NCBI GenBank assembly: GCA_965221595.1
Contig: OZ244900.1
Location: forward strand, 372,001 to 436,000
Length of the DNA stretch: 64,000 nt
From: JAAXGX01 sp965221595
GTDB lineage: Bacteria > Acidobacteriota > Vicinamibacteria > Vicinamibacterales > UBA8438
Direction: 5' to 3'
The notes below the pieces were generated by a model. The model ran no database searches, was not told where the DNA came from, and saw only the letters and a list, made by a program, of their open reading frames with translations. Shown in pieces: positions 1-9,600 of this stretch; within the stretch, counting starts at the first letter, position 1, and the number at the start of each line of letters is the position of its first letter. The position numbers and the translations under genes were made by a program.

Positions 1-632
1 ACCCGCACTCCCGCCATCTGCTCCCAGGCCTCGAGGTCTTCGACCGTGATGCGCGTGCCCGGCTCGAGCCAGGGCACGCCCTTGAGCCGCGGGATGTCGT
101 AGAGCACGCCGCGCGTCACGATGCCGTTCTTCATGGTCATGATGGAGTTCTTCTTGGCGCCCTCCTCCATCGTGACCAGGCCGTCGACGTCGTAGCCGTT
201 CCACATCTTGCCGTCGAAGAAGACGTGGGCGAAGGCATCGAGGTGGGTCGTGCCCGGCCCGTGGATGCACGGGTACGCGATGCTGTCGCTGGCGGCCCGG
301 CGCGAGGCGACGGTCATCTTCCATTCGACCGGGCACGGCACGTCGACGCTCTCGTAGTTCTGCGCGTTCGACGCCAGCGACACCGTGAAGCCCTCGGTGA
401 CGAGCGCGGCCGCGGCGGCGCGCCGGGCCGGCGTGATCAGGTTGAAGGCCCCCACTTCATCGTCCGGCCCCCAGCGGCCCCAGTTGGAGAGCTCGTTCAT
501 CCACTGATCGAACTGCGCCCGGCTCACGAGCGGTAGCTCGTCCGACTGCCGGGCCGACACCGGAGGCTCCAGCGTTGCCCCGAGTCCCACCGCCCCGGCA
601 ACGACGACCGCGCCGATCCACGCTGCCTTCAT
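1..632 (-). CDS. cyclase-family metal-dependent hydrolase (partial, C-terminus outside window)
   Basis: The reading frame opens at an ATG at 632 and runs off the left edge, so about 210 N-terminal residues are visible. It starts with a signal peptide (about residues 1-27, hydrophobic VVVAGAVGLGA core). A WGRWGPDDEVGAFNLITP segment (residues 51-68) and HGPGTTHLDAFAHVF (residues 124-138, with His124, His130, Asp132 and His136) are the hallmarks of the cyclase/kynurenine-formamidase-like family PF04199, whose His/Asp cluster binds metal. Family members hydrolyse amides, esters or lactones; the substrate here cannot be read. The export signal fits a periplasmic enzyme. It lies downstream of, and in the same direction as, the TPWG-family gene at 820-1854 (gap 187 bp), so co-transcription is possible. 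Family assignment is firm, function is inference. Confidence 0.85.
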   Translation of the reverse strand, partial: MKAAWIGAVVVAGAVGLGATLEPPVSARQSDELPLVSRAQFDQWMNELSNWGRWGPDDEVGAFNLITPARRAAAAALVTEGFTVSLASNAQNYESVDVPCPVEWKMTVASRRAASDSIAYPCIHGPGTTHLDAFAHVFFDGKMWNGYDVDGLVTMEEGAKKNSIMTMKNGIVTRGVLYDIPRLKGVPWLEPGTRITVEDLEAWEQMAGVR

Positions 633-819
633 GTCGGTCCTCCTGGTGTGTTTCCGGATTGCCCGGCCGCGGCCGCAGCCGGCTGCCGCGGCCGTGTTCC
701 GGGGCACCGTATCACCGTCGACCACTCCGGTCGCCGACAGTCGCTGCAGACGACGCGGCTCGTCGGCCCGCCGAGCGCCAACGACCGCAAGCCGGACTGC
801 GTCCGGTGTTGCTGGCCGA

Positions 820-1854
820 CTAGCGGCTCTCCGCCGGGGTCTGCTCGGCGCGCCGCGCGCCGGCGAGTATGTTCTCCAGGCCGTAGTTGCCCTCGTGACA
901 GGCGAACTCGTAGAGCGGGTGAGCGGAACGCGCCATCGGCAGGCGCGCGGTCCACGGCGCGGTGTACCAGGCCGGGTCGTGCATCGTGAACTCGTAGACG
1001 AGCGTGTCGTCCGCGGTCCGCGTGAAGCGCTCCTCGAGCACGAGGCCGGTGCCGCCGGGGCGGTGGCCGCCGCCCGCCCGGTCCGGATCGAACACCGTGT
1101 CACGGAAGTGGGTGGTCGTGACGACGAGGCTGTCGCCCTCCCAGCGACCCCGGGAGTTGCCCAGCCACTGGCGGATGCCGTCCGGCAGATCCGGCCGAGC
1201 GGCCAGTGGGACGATGCGGGCGCTGTGCACCATCTCGTTCAGCAGCACCACATGCGCCGGGGTCTGGAAGATCTGGACGTTCTGGTTGTACGACTGGGGC
1301 TTCATGGGCGGGCCCGAGTTGAATCCCATGAGGCAGCGGACGAACAGGCCCCGGGGGCCGAGGTCCTCCACGAAGCCGCCCGGCGTCGGCGCGTCGTCGT
1401 CCACGCCGACCCGCGCCGCCGCCAGGGCTTCGACCCGCCGTTGCGCCGCCGCCGTCAGCGGCGGCACCCGGCCGTCCCGCGGATCGACGACGAGCGAGGT
1501 CTGCCGCGTCTCGCGGGGGTTGTCGGTCCAGAACCGGTTGTAGGTGCCGGTGGAGCCGGACCGCGCGGGGTTGTTGTCCTGGCGGTCGCGTGCCGCGAGG
1601 CGCCCCTGCTGCCGCTCGGCGGCTTCCTCTGCAGTGAGCAGCAACCGATCGCCGAACGCCTCTGGCCGGTTCAGCGGGGTGTTCGACGAGAAGTCCCAGA
1701 CGCCCTGTAGATCGGGATCGCCCCAGGGAGTGCGGGCGGTCGTCCCGGCGCGGTCGCCGTCCGTCTGGGCCGCCGCCGGCGCGGCGAACCACGCGATTGC
1801 CGCAGTGATCAGAACGCACGTGCCGAGCCAGCCGAATCGTGAACCGCCTTCCAT
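820..1854 (-). CDS. secreted TPWG-x-PDL family protein, paralogue 1
   Basis: 344 residues. The ATG at 1854 was chosen because GGAGGG lies 8 nt upstream; an in-frame TTG at 1869 would leave no ribosome site. A signal peptide ends near ...AAPAAAQ. The mature protein opens with RTPWGDPDLQGVW and TPLNRPE, then SLVVDPRDGRVPPLT, a Cys in FVRCLMGF, HVVLLNEMVHSARIVPL, GIRQWLGNSRGRWEGDSLVV, and near the C-terminus YEFACHEGNYGLEN. Three more genes here (5559, 58953, 60075) share the same order of motifs. I do not recognise a named domain or catalytic function. Two positionally conserved cysteines and an invariant CHEGN motif suggest a disulfide or a metal/ligand site. It is divergent from the NTF2-like gene at 2079. 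Gene certain, function unknown. Confidence 0.85.
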   Translation of the reverse strand: MEGGSRFGWLGTCVLITAAIAWFAAPAAAQTDGDRAGTTARTPWGDPDLQGVWDFSSNTPLNRPEAFGDRLLLTAEEAAERQQGRLAARDRQDNNPARSGSTGTYNRFWTDNPRETRQTSLVVDPRDGRVPPLTAAAQRRVEALAAARVGVDDDAPTPGGFVEDLGPRGLFVRCLMGFNSGPPMKPQSYNQNVQIFQTPAHVVLLNEMVHSARIVPLAARPDLPDGIRQWLGNSRGRWEGDSLVVTTTHFRDTVFDPDRAGGGHRPGGTGLVLEERFTRTADDTLVYEFTMHDPAWYTAPWTARLPMARSAHPLYEFACHEGNYGLENILAGARRAEQTPAESR

Positions 1855-2014
1855 CGCTCTACCCTCCAACTGGTCGTGCGTTTGCGTGGTTCCGGGGACG
1901 CGCCGAGCCGCTCGCCGGCACGGCCGCTCCTACGTTAGCGCGGCATGGCACCGTCGAGCAACGACCGTCCGCCGGCCACTGCACGATCAAGTCTGCCTTG
2001 CCGACGGGCGGGAC

Positions 2015-2023
2015 TGCTAGACT
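2015..2023 (+). promoter_or_regulatory. candidate extended -10 promoter element
   Basis: TGCTAGACT fits an extended -10 (TGn plus TAGACT at 2018-2023) in the 224-bp divergent intergenic region, about 56 bp before the ATG at 2079. The same TGCTAGACT occurs upstream of the SRP RNA gene at 34200-34208. No good -35 hexamer at 17 bp spacing is visible. Inference only. Confidence 0.3.
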
Positions 2024-2078
2024 GACCGTGACCGGCCATCTGCGGCCGGAGACAATTGCAAGGAGAGGGGGACGAGCG

Positions 2079-2621
2079 ATGCGCGGACTGCGAATGCTGC
2101 TGATCGGGGCCCTGCTCGGTTGGGTTGCGGCCCTCGGCTACGTCAACGCCCAGGGCGACGATGCGTCCGGCGATCTGACCGGCGCGGACCTCGCGGAGAT
2201 CCAGCAACTGGCTTCGCGGTATAGCCAGGGCAGTGACCTCGGGAACGCCGACATGTGGGTGGGCGTTTTCGCCGAGGACGGGATCTTCCGCATCGCCGAC
2301 TACGGCGAGTGGGTCGGGCGCGAAGAGATTGCCCGCTATCGGCGCGAGACGTTCGCGCCGCGGCCGGACGGGTACACCTACCGCCACTGGAACAGCAGTT
2401 GGGTGATAACCCCGGACGGTAACGGCGGCGCTACGGGCAAGGTGTACTGGATGGGCTTCGACCCGAGCGCCGAGCCGCTCGTGGTCACCGACACCGGCAT
2501 CTACCACGATACCTATGTGAAGACGGACGAGGGGTGGCGGATCCAGGTGCGGCACGCGCGCCCTGATCCGTCAGCCGCGGGCGGCGGCAGCAGCCGGCCC
2601 GTGAGTCTGCAGGGGCGGTAG
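2079..2621 (+). CDS. secreted NTF2-like (SnoaL-type) protein
   Basis: 180 residues. The ATG at 2079 follows AGGAGAGGGG, which decides the start; the open frame extends farther upstream but lacks gene-like content. A hydrophobic signal segment (MLLIGALLGWVAALGYVNA) is followed by a single SnoaL/NTF2-like alpha+beta domain: the helix LAEIQQLASRYSQGSDLGN, then MWVGVFAEDGIFRIADYGEWVGREEI and a C-terminal sheet ending GWRIQVRHARPD. The fold is used by small-molecule isomerases, hydratases and ligand binders; no catalytic residue can be assigned by eye. It starts a run of co-directional genes: the next start (2630) is only 8 bp past its stop, so the two are almost certainly co-transcribed. Confidence 0.8.
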   Translation: MRGLRMLLIGALLGWVAALGYVNAQGDDASGDLTGADLAEIQQLASRYSQGSDLGNADMWVGVFAEDGIFRIADYGEWVGREEIARYRRETFAPRPDGYTYRHWNSSWVITPDGNGGATGKVYWMGFDPSAEPLVVTDTGIYHDTYVKTDEGWRIQVRHARPDPSAAGGGSSRPVSLQGR

Positions 2622-2629
2622 GGTGTACC

Positions 2630-3667
2630 ATGCAGTCGATGCAGCGTCTCGCGTTGTCGTGCGCCGTCTTCCTGCCGCTGGGTGTCGCCACGGCGGCCGG
2701 ACAGGCGCCCACCGTCGCGCCGGAGGGCCTGCCGTGCGAGCCGGTCGGTGAGATTCGGTTCATCTGCGACCTCATCAGCCCCGAGGACCTGGCGGTCGTG
2801 CCCGGTTCGGAGTGGGTCATCGCATCGGGGAACCGGCCCGGTGGCCGCATCCACCTGGTGAGCGTGCGCGACAAGACCGCCACCGAGCTGTTTCCGGGCG
2901 ACGCGCCCAGCGAGCGGCTCGATGCCGCGACGTATCCGACGTGTCCGGGGCCGATCGATCCCGACGAGGGCGACGAGTTCACCGCGCACGGGCTCTACCT
3001 GAAGCCGGGGCCGGACGCCGTGCACACGCTGTACGTGGTGCACCACGGCCGCCGGGAGTCGGTCGAGGTGTTCGAGGTCGACGCGCGTGCGCGGCCCAGG
3101 CTGACTTGGATCGGATGCGCCGTCGGCCTCGAGTCGATGCGCTTCAACGGCGTGGTGGCGCTCCCCGACGGCGGTTTCGTCGCCACGAGCCCCGGGACGG
3201 GCGACGTCTGGGAGTGGCAGACCGACGCCGGCTGGACGCAGGTGCCGGGCAGCGAGGACACGGCGCCGAACGGCGTGGAGGTCTCCGCGGACGGACGCTG
3301 GCTGTATATCGCCGGCTGGGCCGAGGAGAAGCTGACGCGCCTGTCGCGTGGCGAGACACCGGTTCGGAAGGAAGTCATCGAGCTGGGCTTCCGGCCCGAC
3401 AACCTGCGCATGTCGCTCGACGGGTCGGTCATCTACGCCGCCGGGCACTCGGGCATCCTGAACCCGCGCCGGCCGCTGGAGGAGTTCTCGAACATCGCCA
3501 CCATCGATCCGGACACGCTCGAGGTGCGGCGCATCTTCCAGCATCCTGCCCTCGACGGGTTCGTGGCGTCGACGACGGCGATCCGCATCGGCGAGGAAAT
3601 GTGGATGGGCTCGCATCGCGGCGAACGGATCGCCTACTTCCCGGCGCCCCCGGAGTCTGGGCCGTAA
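2630..3667 (+). CDS. secreted SMP-30/paraoxonase-like beta-propeller protein
   Basis: 345 residues with a signal peptide ending near ATAAGQ. The mature part has repeated propeller-blade motifs: ISPEDLAVVPGSEWVIAS, FTAHGLYLKPG, RFNGVVALPDGGFVAT, PNGVEVSADGRWLYIAGWA and FRPDNLRMSLDGSVIYAAGH. The N/D-G/D-V/L blade signatures resemble SMP-30/gluconolactonase and arylesterase-type six-bladed propellers, which often use a central Ca2+ ion to hydrolyse lactones or esters. Cysteines at both ends of the first blade (LPCEP...FICDL) and CPGP/IGCAVG could form disulfides. The minus-strand gene at 37080-38159 is a paralogue with the same blade order. It sits between the NTF2-like gene (8 bp) and the PQQ dehydrogenase (35 bp), suggesting one operon that oxidises and hydrolyses related substrates. 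Substrate unknown. Confidence 0.75.
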   Translation: MQSMQRLALSCAVFLPLGVATAAGQAPTVAPEGLPCEPVGEIRFICDLISPEDLAVVPGSEWVIASGNRPGGRIHLVSVRDKTATELFPGDAPSERLDAATYPTCPGPIDPDEGDEFTAHGLYLKPGPDAVHTLYVVHHGRRESVEVFEVDARARPRLTWIGCAVGLESMRFNGVVALPDGGFVATSPGTGDVWEWQTDAGWTQVPGSEDTAPNGVEVSADGRWLYIAGWAEEKLTRLSRGETPVRKEVIELGFRPDNLRMSLDGSVIYAAGHSGILNPRRPLEEFSNIATIDPDTLEVRRIFQHPALDGFVASTTAIRIGEEMWMGSHRGERIAYFPAPPESGP

Positions 3668-3702
3668 GGCGGGCGTGGAGCCGGAAGCCGGGAGGTGGCA
3701 GG

Positions 3703-5415
3703 ATGACGACCATGGCATGCACGACGATGCTGCGGACGGCCGTGTTGGCGTCGGCCCTGTGCGGGCTGCTGCTCGCCGACGTCTCCGCACAGGTGCCCTT
3801 CGAGCGGCTGCAGGGCGCGGCGGACGAGCCGCAGAACTGGCTGACCTACTCGGGCGGCTACTTCAGCCAGCGCTACAGCGAGCTCGACCAGGTGGTGCCC
3901 GACAACGTCGGTGACCTCGAGCTGCAGTGGGTGTACCAGGCGCCAGTCATGGGCCCGTGGCAGGCGACGCCGATCGTCGTCGACGGCGTGATGTACCTGA
4001 CCCAGCGGCCCAACGACATCGTCGCGCTCGACGCCCGCACCGGCCGGGTCTACTGGGTCTACCGGCACCCGACGTCACCCAACCACCTGGCCTGCTGCGG
4101 GGCGAACAACCGCGGCGTGGCGGTGCTGGGCGACAAGGTGTTCATGGCCACGCTCGATGCGCACGTGGTGGCGATAGATGCCACGACCGGTGCCGAGCTG
4201 TGGCGCGTCGAGGTGGCGGACATGCGGCTGGCCTACGCCTTCACGTTGGCGCCGCTGGCCGTCGAGGGCAAGATCATCGTCGGCTCGACGGGCGGCGACC
4301 AGGGCATCCGCGGGTTCATCGCGGCGCTCGACGCCGAGACAGGTGAGGAGGTCTGGCGCTTCTACACCATTCCGGGCCCCGGCGAGCCGGGCCACGAGAC
4401 CTGGGAGCCGTGCCCGCCGGATCCCGAGACCTACTGCGACCCGGAGGCCTGGAAGCACGGCGGCGCGGCGGCCTGGCTGACGGGCTCGTACGACCCGGAG
4501 CTGAACCTCATCTACTGGGGCACCGGCAACCCGGGTCCCGACTACAACCGCGCGCAGCGGCCGGGCGACAACCTCTATTCCTGCTCGGTGGTGGCCCTCG
4601 ACGCCGACACCGGGGAGCTGCGCTGGCACTTCCAGTTCACGCCCGCCGATCTCTACGACTACGATGCCGTGCAGGTCCCGGTGCTGGCGGACATCACCCG
4701 CAACGACACCGAGTTCAAGGTGATGCTGTGGGCCAACCGCAACGGGTTCTACTACGTGCTCGACCGGGCGACGGGCCGCTTCCTCACAGGTCTGCCGTTC
4801 GTGTCGGTCAACTGGGCCGAGGGACTCGACGACAGCGGGCGACCCGTGGAGACGCCGCAGCCGCCCAGCTCGCCCACCTACCCGGGGCTCCTGGGCGCGA
4901 CGAACTGGTACTCGCCCGCCTTCAGCCCGCGCACGGAGCTGTTCTACATCCCGGCCTGGGAGGGCTACGCGTCGGTGTTCGCGGCCGTGCCGCAGGAGTA
5001 CGTGCCCGGGCGCTACTTCACCGGCCGCACCATCGACGGCTTTCCGCGCACCTACAACCCGGTGCCCGACGCCCCCGTGCTGCCGCTCACGCGCGGCCCG
5101 GTCAACGACTGGACCGACGTGTCGGGGCAGGGCGCCATCCTCGCCATGGACGCGCTGACGGGCGAGCAGCGCTGGAAGTTCGAGCTGACGGACGTCATCA
5201 CGAGCGGCATCCTCGTCACCTCGTCCGACCTGCTGTTCACGGGCCTGCGGTCCGGCTACTTCCAGGCCCATGACGCCGGCACGGGGGAGCTCCTGTGGAA
5301 GACCAGCCTCGGGGGACAGGTCTCCAACGGCCCGATGACCTACGCAGTGGACGGGCGGCAGTACGTGGCGGTCATCGCCGGTCACTCGCTCTCGACGTTC
5401 GCACTGCCCGACTGA
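3703..5415 (+). CDS. PQQ-dependent alcohol dehydrogenase (methanol/ethanol-type quinoprotein)
   Basis: 570 residues. ATG at 3703 with GGAGGTGGCAGG just before it; signal peptide ends near LLADVSAQ. An eight-bladed quinoprotein: the N-terminal YSGGYFSQRYSELDQV, the adjacent cysteines in CCGANNRGVAV (the vicinal disulfide over PQQ in this clade), tryptophan-docking repeats such as VVALDADTGELRWHF, and LDRATGRFL. Metal/catalytic region: GTGNPGPDYN gives the Asn ligand and TPADLYDYDAV the catalytic Asp. The second Asp two residues on is the position that marks lanthanide-dependent XoxF/ExaF-type enzymes against Ca enzymes; the usual Glu ligand appears replaced by Asp (GSTGGDQG). No CxxCH haem motif, so electrons must leave through a separate cytochrome. 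Periplasmic alcohol or aldehyde oxidation is likely; the exact substrate is unknown. Confidence 0.88.
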   Translation: MTTMACTTMLRTAVLASALCGLLLADVSAQVPFERLQGAADEPQNWLTYSGGYFSQRYSELDQVVPDNVGDLELQWVYQAPVMGPWQATPIVVDGVMYLTQRPNDIVALDARTGRVYWVYRHPTSPNHLACCGANNRGVAVLGDKVFMATLDAHVVAIDATTGAELWRVEVADMRLAYAFTLAPLAVEGKIIVGSTGGDQGIRGFIAALDAETGEEVWRFYTIPGPGEPGHETWEPCPPDPETYCDPEAWKHGGAAAWLTGSYDPELNLIYWGTGNPGPDYNRAQRPGDNLYSCSVVALDADTGELRWHFQFTPADLYDYDAVQVPVLADITRNDTEFKVMLWANRNGFYYVLDRATGRFLTGLPFVSVNWAEGLDDSGRPVETPQPPSSPTYPGLLGATNWYSPAFSPRTELFYIPAWEGYASVFAAVPQEYVPGRYFTGRTIDGFPRTYNPVPDAPVLPLTRGPVNDWTDVSGQGAILAMDALTGEQRWKFELTDVITSGILVTSSDLLFTGLRSGYFQAHDAGTGELLWKTSLGGQVSNGPMTYAVDGRQYVAVIAGHSLSTFALPD

Positions 5416-5417
5416 AG

Positions 5418-5558
5418 CCGGCAGGCGCACTCGACGCCGAACAGCAAACGACGGACGACGGCAGAACCGGACGGCCGAACCGCCGAACAGGGGTACGACG
5501 TAACAACGCAACAACAAATGCAACAACGGACGCAATGACAGACGCAACAGGAGGCAGC
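5418..5558 (+). other. T-depleted, CAA-rich leader before the TPWG gene
   Basis: The 141 bp between the PQQ dehydrogenase stop and the next ATG contain very few T residues on the plus strand and a run of ACAACGCAACAACAA-like units at 5502-5550. The region remains open in the frame of the downstream gene, including an ATG at 5535. Such sequence should be unstructured in RNA and may act as a translation-enhancing leader; a diverged tandem repeat is another reading. Confidence 0.4.
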
Positions 5559-6536
5559 ATGACTACCCGTTCGATCATCGCCGCTGCGGCGGCACTCGCC
5601 ATCGGCCTCGTCCCGGCCGCCCCCGCAGGGGCGCAGGAGGCCGGCGACACAGCGTGGGCGCCCGCGATACTCGCCGACGGCCAGCCGGACATCCAGGGCA
5701 TGTGGAACAACATCGACGCCCTGAGCACGCCCATGGAGCTGCCCGACGGCTTCATGGGGCCCGACTTCTCGCCGGAGGACCTGCAGGCCATCGCCGCGGC
5801 CCGCGCCGAGGCGGCCGCGCACCGCGCCGCGCAGCCGCGCCCGCGCAGCGTGGGCGCCTACGGCGAGCACTGGTTCGACTCGTTCTGGAACGACGCGGAG
5901 AAGCATTCGGCGCCGGCGCTGATCGTCGAGCCGCTCAACGGTCAGATCCCCGACTGGACGCCCGCGGCGCACGAGGTGCTGCGCTACAACCGGGAGCACC
6001 TCCACGACTCCTGGGACTACATGGAATCGGCCGACCGCTGCATCACGCGCGGCGTCATCGGCATCATGATGCCCGGGGTGTACAACAACGGCGCCCAGAT
6101 CCTGCAGCCGCCCGGCCACGTAGTCATCCTGGCCGAGATGATCCACCGCGCCCGCATCATTCCGGTCGACGGCCGCCCGCACATCGACGACGGAATCCGT
6201 CAGTGGGAGGGCGACCCGCGCGGCCGCTGGGAAGGCAACACGCTCGTGGTGGAGTCGACGAACTTCCGCGAGGTGCAGAGCATGCGCGGGGCGTCGGCGT
6301 CCATTCGTTCGCGCCAGACCGAGCAGCAGCGGCTCGTCGAACGTTTCACCATCACCGGTCCGGACACGCTGGAGTACTCGCTGCACGTCGACGACCCGGA
6401 GACGTACAACGCGCCCTGGACCGCGGCGTTCCCCCTCAAGCGCGACGACACGTACGACATCTACGAGTACGCCTGCCACGAGGGCAACTACTCGGTCCCC
6501 AACGCCCTGAGCGGCGCCCGCTTCAAGAAGGAATAG
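5559..6536 (+). CDS. secreted TPWG-x-PDL family protein, paralogue 2
   Basis: 325 residues. AGGAGG four bases before the ATG at 5559 fixes the start over the in-frame ATG at 5535. Signal peptide MTTRSIIAAAAALAIGLV...AGAQ. The opening motif is degenerate here (WAPAILADGQPDIQGMWNN), but the rest follows the family: ALIVEPLNGQIPDWT, the Cys in ADRCITRGVIGIMM, HVVILAEMIHRARIIPVDGR, GIRQWEGDPRGRWEGNTLVV, LVERFTITGPDTLEY, and YEYACHEGNYSVPN at the C-terminus. It is the last gene of the plus-strand run after the PQQ dehydrogenase (143 bp) and is followed by a strong hairpin at 6546. Location periplasmic or secreted; molecular function unknown. A partner role for the dehydrogenase is inferred only from neighbourhood. 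Confidence 0.85.
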   Translation: MTTRSIIAAAAALAIGLVPAAPAGAQEAGDTAWAPAILADGQPDIQGMWNNIDALSTPMELPDGFMGPDFSPEDLQAIAAARAEAAAHRAAQPRPRSVGAYGEHWFDSFWNDAEKHSAPALIVEPLNGQIPDWTPAAHEVLRYNREHLHDSWDYMESADRCITRGVIGIMMPGVYNNGAQILQPPGHVVILAEMIHRARIIPVDGRPHIDDGIRQWEGDPRGRWEGNTLVVESTNFREVQSMRGASASIRSRQTEQQRLVERFTITGPDTLEYSLHVDDPETYNAPWTAAFPLKRDDTYDIYEYACHEGNYSVPNALSGARFKKE

Positions 6537-6545
6537 CGGGATTGG

Positions 6546-6582
6546 GCCGCGCCCGCGGAGCAGCCTGCTCCACGGGCGCGGC
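6546..6582. terminator. bidirectional hairpin terminator
   Basis: GCCGCGCCCG (6546-6555) pairs perfectly with CGGGCGCGGC (6573-6582), and inside it GGAGCA pairs with TGCTCC. It lies between two convergent stops (6536 plus, 6606 minus), so it can serve both transcripts. No long T-run follows, as is usual in GC-rich genomes. Confidence 0.7.
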
Positions 6583-6605
6583 GCCGAGACCGGTCTCCAC
6601 CGGCG

Positions 6606-9600
6606 CTAGAAGTTGTACTGGAAGGAGACTTTGGCCAGCCGGCCGGGCTGGATGCCGATGGGCGTCAGGTACGAGGCGCCGAAGCCGGCCTGCTCGCGCG
6701 AGACCGCGTTCGCGTTGAACAGGTTGTAGATGTCGAAGCTGGCCCGCACGTTCCCGCCGATGCCGAAGTCGAGCACCTTGGCGATCCGCAGGTCGAGCTG
6801 GTGGAGGCGGTCGCCGAAGACCGTCCCGGGCGGCAGGATGTTCACCGAGGTGACGCTGGGCAGCGTGGCCTCCCGCCCCAGTGCGGCCTCGACATCCGCC
6901 GCCGGCACCGTGTAGATCGCCTCGCGCCGCGGCCCCGGGCGCGAGAAGAACGCGGCCGAAACGTCTATCTCGTACGGGAACGTGTACGAGCCCGACAGCG
7001 AGATGTTGGTCAGCCAGTTGTCCTCGGCGCGGCAGAACTCCTCGGCCAGCAGGTAGCCGCGGCTGCCGGCAATCCCGTTCAACTGGCCCGTGGTGCCACG
7101 GCCGGCCCGCGACGCCGGGTAGTCCGTGAACGACCCCCACAGGATCTCCGGCTGCTGGGCCTGCAGGCCGCAGTAGTCGGTTATCCGCCGGCCCGTGGCC
7201 ACGCCGCCCTGCAGCAGCACGTTCTCCAGCCGGGTGGTCATGCTGAGATCGATGCCGTGCCACATCTCGCTCTCGCCGCCGAAGGCGTCGCTGTTGGTCT
7301 TGAAATTGTCCTGGACGCGGCCGAACGCCTCCGGCGTCATGTCCACGAGGGTGAGATCGTAGCCACCGCCGTCGGGCAGCCGCGGGTCCTCGGGGACCGT
7401 GATGGTATAGCGGTCGAAGTCCTCCGCGCCGACGTTCCGGTTGTCCCAGGTGTCGAAGTTGACGTAGCTGCGCCGGAAGTAGCCGAAGTCCACCGACACG
7501 TTGTCGATCAGCTCGTGCTGGATACTCCCGGAGAACTCCCAGTTGGCCTTCTTCAGGCCCCAGCCGAAGGCCCAGTCGGGATCGAAGTACTGCGTGACGA
7601 TCCCCGCGCCCGTCGGCCAGGCCGGGTTGTTGGTCGCGGTCAGCAGTTCGCCGTTGGGCAGCGGATTGAGCGGATCGCCCTGCGGCAGGCCGTCGCCCGG
7701 GATGCACACCGCGGGATCGAGGCAGTCGCGGTCGTTCCAGCGGCGCGTCTGGCGGATGTTGTTCGCGATGGGATTGATCTCGCCGGGCAGGGAGATCGCG
7801 TCGCGGTTCCCGAAGCGCGAGACGGATGCCTTGATGGCGGTCCGTCCGTCACCCGTGATGTCGTACACCACGCCCAGCCGCGGCTGGAGGTCCTTCCAGC
7901 CCGCCACCTGGGCGCCCTCGAAGAAGATGGGTCCCGCCCAGACGGGATGCGTCGCGTCGCCGGGCACCGAGTAGTGGTCGGGGTAGTAGCCGCCGAAGTA
8001 GTCGAAGCGCAGGCCGGCGTTGATCGTGAGCCGGTCGAGGGTCCACTGGTCCTGGGCGTAGACGCCGATGTTCGTCAGCTCGTTGGTCTCGGGCGGACGC
8101 GATTCGAAGTACGCCGAGACGGGGTTGCCGCGGACCGTCAGGAGGTTCGTCCAGTCGCTCTCGCTGCGGTAGGCCTCGACCTGCCGCTTCGTGGTGGCGG
8201 TGATGCCGACCTTGAAGTTGTGGCTGCCGGTCACGTACGACATCGACGCGCGGGCGGCCTGCGTCATGCGTGAAAAGTGGACGGTGCTGCCGCGGAAGAG
8301 GAAACCCATGTTGCGCGACATCGTCAGCCCGAGGGCCTCGAACAGGCCGGGCAGGTCGGTGCGGGCGTCGAAGTGCGCGCCGGCTCCCGAGGCGCCGTAC
8401 GAATTGTTCAACGCGAACAGGTCGCTCACGTTCGGCATCTGCGCGTAGCCGGCCTCGAACAGGATGCGGTTGGTGTGCGGCCGGGCCCAACTGATCTGGT
8501 ACGCGTGGAACTGGTTGGTGGACTCGCTGCCGGCCTCGGGCGCGATGTACAGCGGGAATAGCTGCGGCCCGGTGAGCAGCGGGTACTGGAACGTGTGATT
8601 CTTGGTGAAGAACACCTGCACCTTGTCGCGCGCCGTGGCCTGCCACGTCAGCCGTCCCGTCCCTTCCGCGGTGTTCGAAGTCTCCAGCGTCGGATCGTTG
8701 ATGTTGGGGACGTAGGTGAAGGAGCTGGTGTCCTCGCTGTTGAACAGGGCGCTCGGGAAGAACGATGCGCGGCGGTAGGTGTAGCTGGCGTAGAACCACA
8801 GCCGGTCGCGCACGATGGGTCCGCCGAGCGCCGGGCCGACCTGCCACGTCTCGTCCGCCGCAAAGGCGCCGTCCCGGCCGCCCGTGATGCCGCGATCGAT
8901 CAGGTCCTGGTCGATGTTGTTGGCCAGCCAGCTCGAATGCCCGAAGTTGCCGTAGAAGCCGCCGCTGAACGTGTTGCTCCCCTCCTTGGGGATCATGTTC
9001 ATGCGCACGCCGCCGGTCTCGACTTCGGCGGCGTTCGACGAGTAGTCGTAGACGTACTCGGCGATGGCCGTGTCGAAGGGCTGGAAGCTGGGGCCGCCCT
9101 CGAAGGCCACGTTGCCCGCGTCGAAGCCGTCGATGTGGATCTCGGCGTCGTACTCGTCGGAGCCGTGGATGGTCAGCCGGTTGTTGGAGCGGCCGCTGAC
9201 GCCGCCGGTGTCGATCGCGACCGCCGTCGTGGGTCCGCCCTGCACGTTCATGGCAGGGATGAGCAGCGCCAGCGAGTCGTAGCCCCGCGTGGTCGGGAGC
9301 ACCTCGAAGATCTCCCGGTCGATAGTCTCGCTCTGCTGCACGCTTTGGACATCGATGATCGGGCTCGCCTCGGTGACGGTGATCGTCTCCTCGAGCCCGC
9401 CGACCGCCATCTGGGCGTCGACGTTGGCGGTGAATCCGGTGCCCAGATCGACGCCCTCGCGGATGAGCGTGCTGAAGCCCGGGAGCGTGAAGGTGACCGA
9501 GTAGGTGCCCGTTTCGAGGGCGATGATGAGGTACTGGCCGTTGCCGTCGGTGACGGCGGTGCGGACCTGTTCGATGAGGGCCGGGCTGCGCGCTTCGACG

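Noticed and set aside
5535..5558. ATG at 5535 as start of the TPWG gene
   Set aside because: Would place AGGAGG inside the coding region and add a polar tail before the signal peptide.
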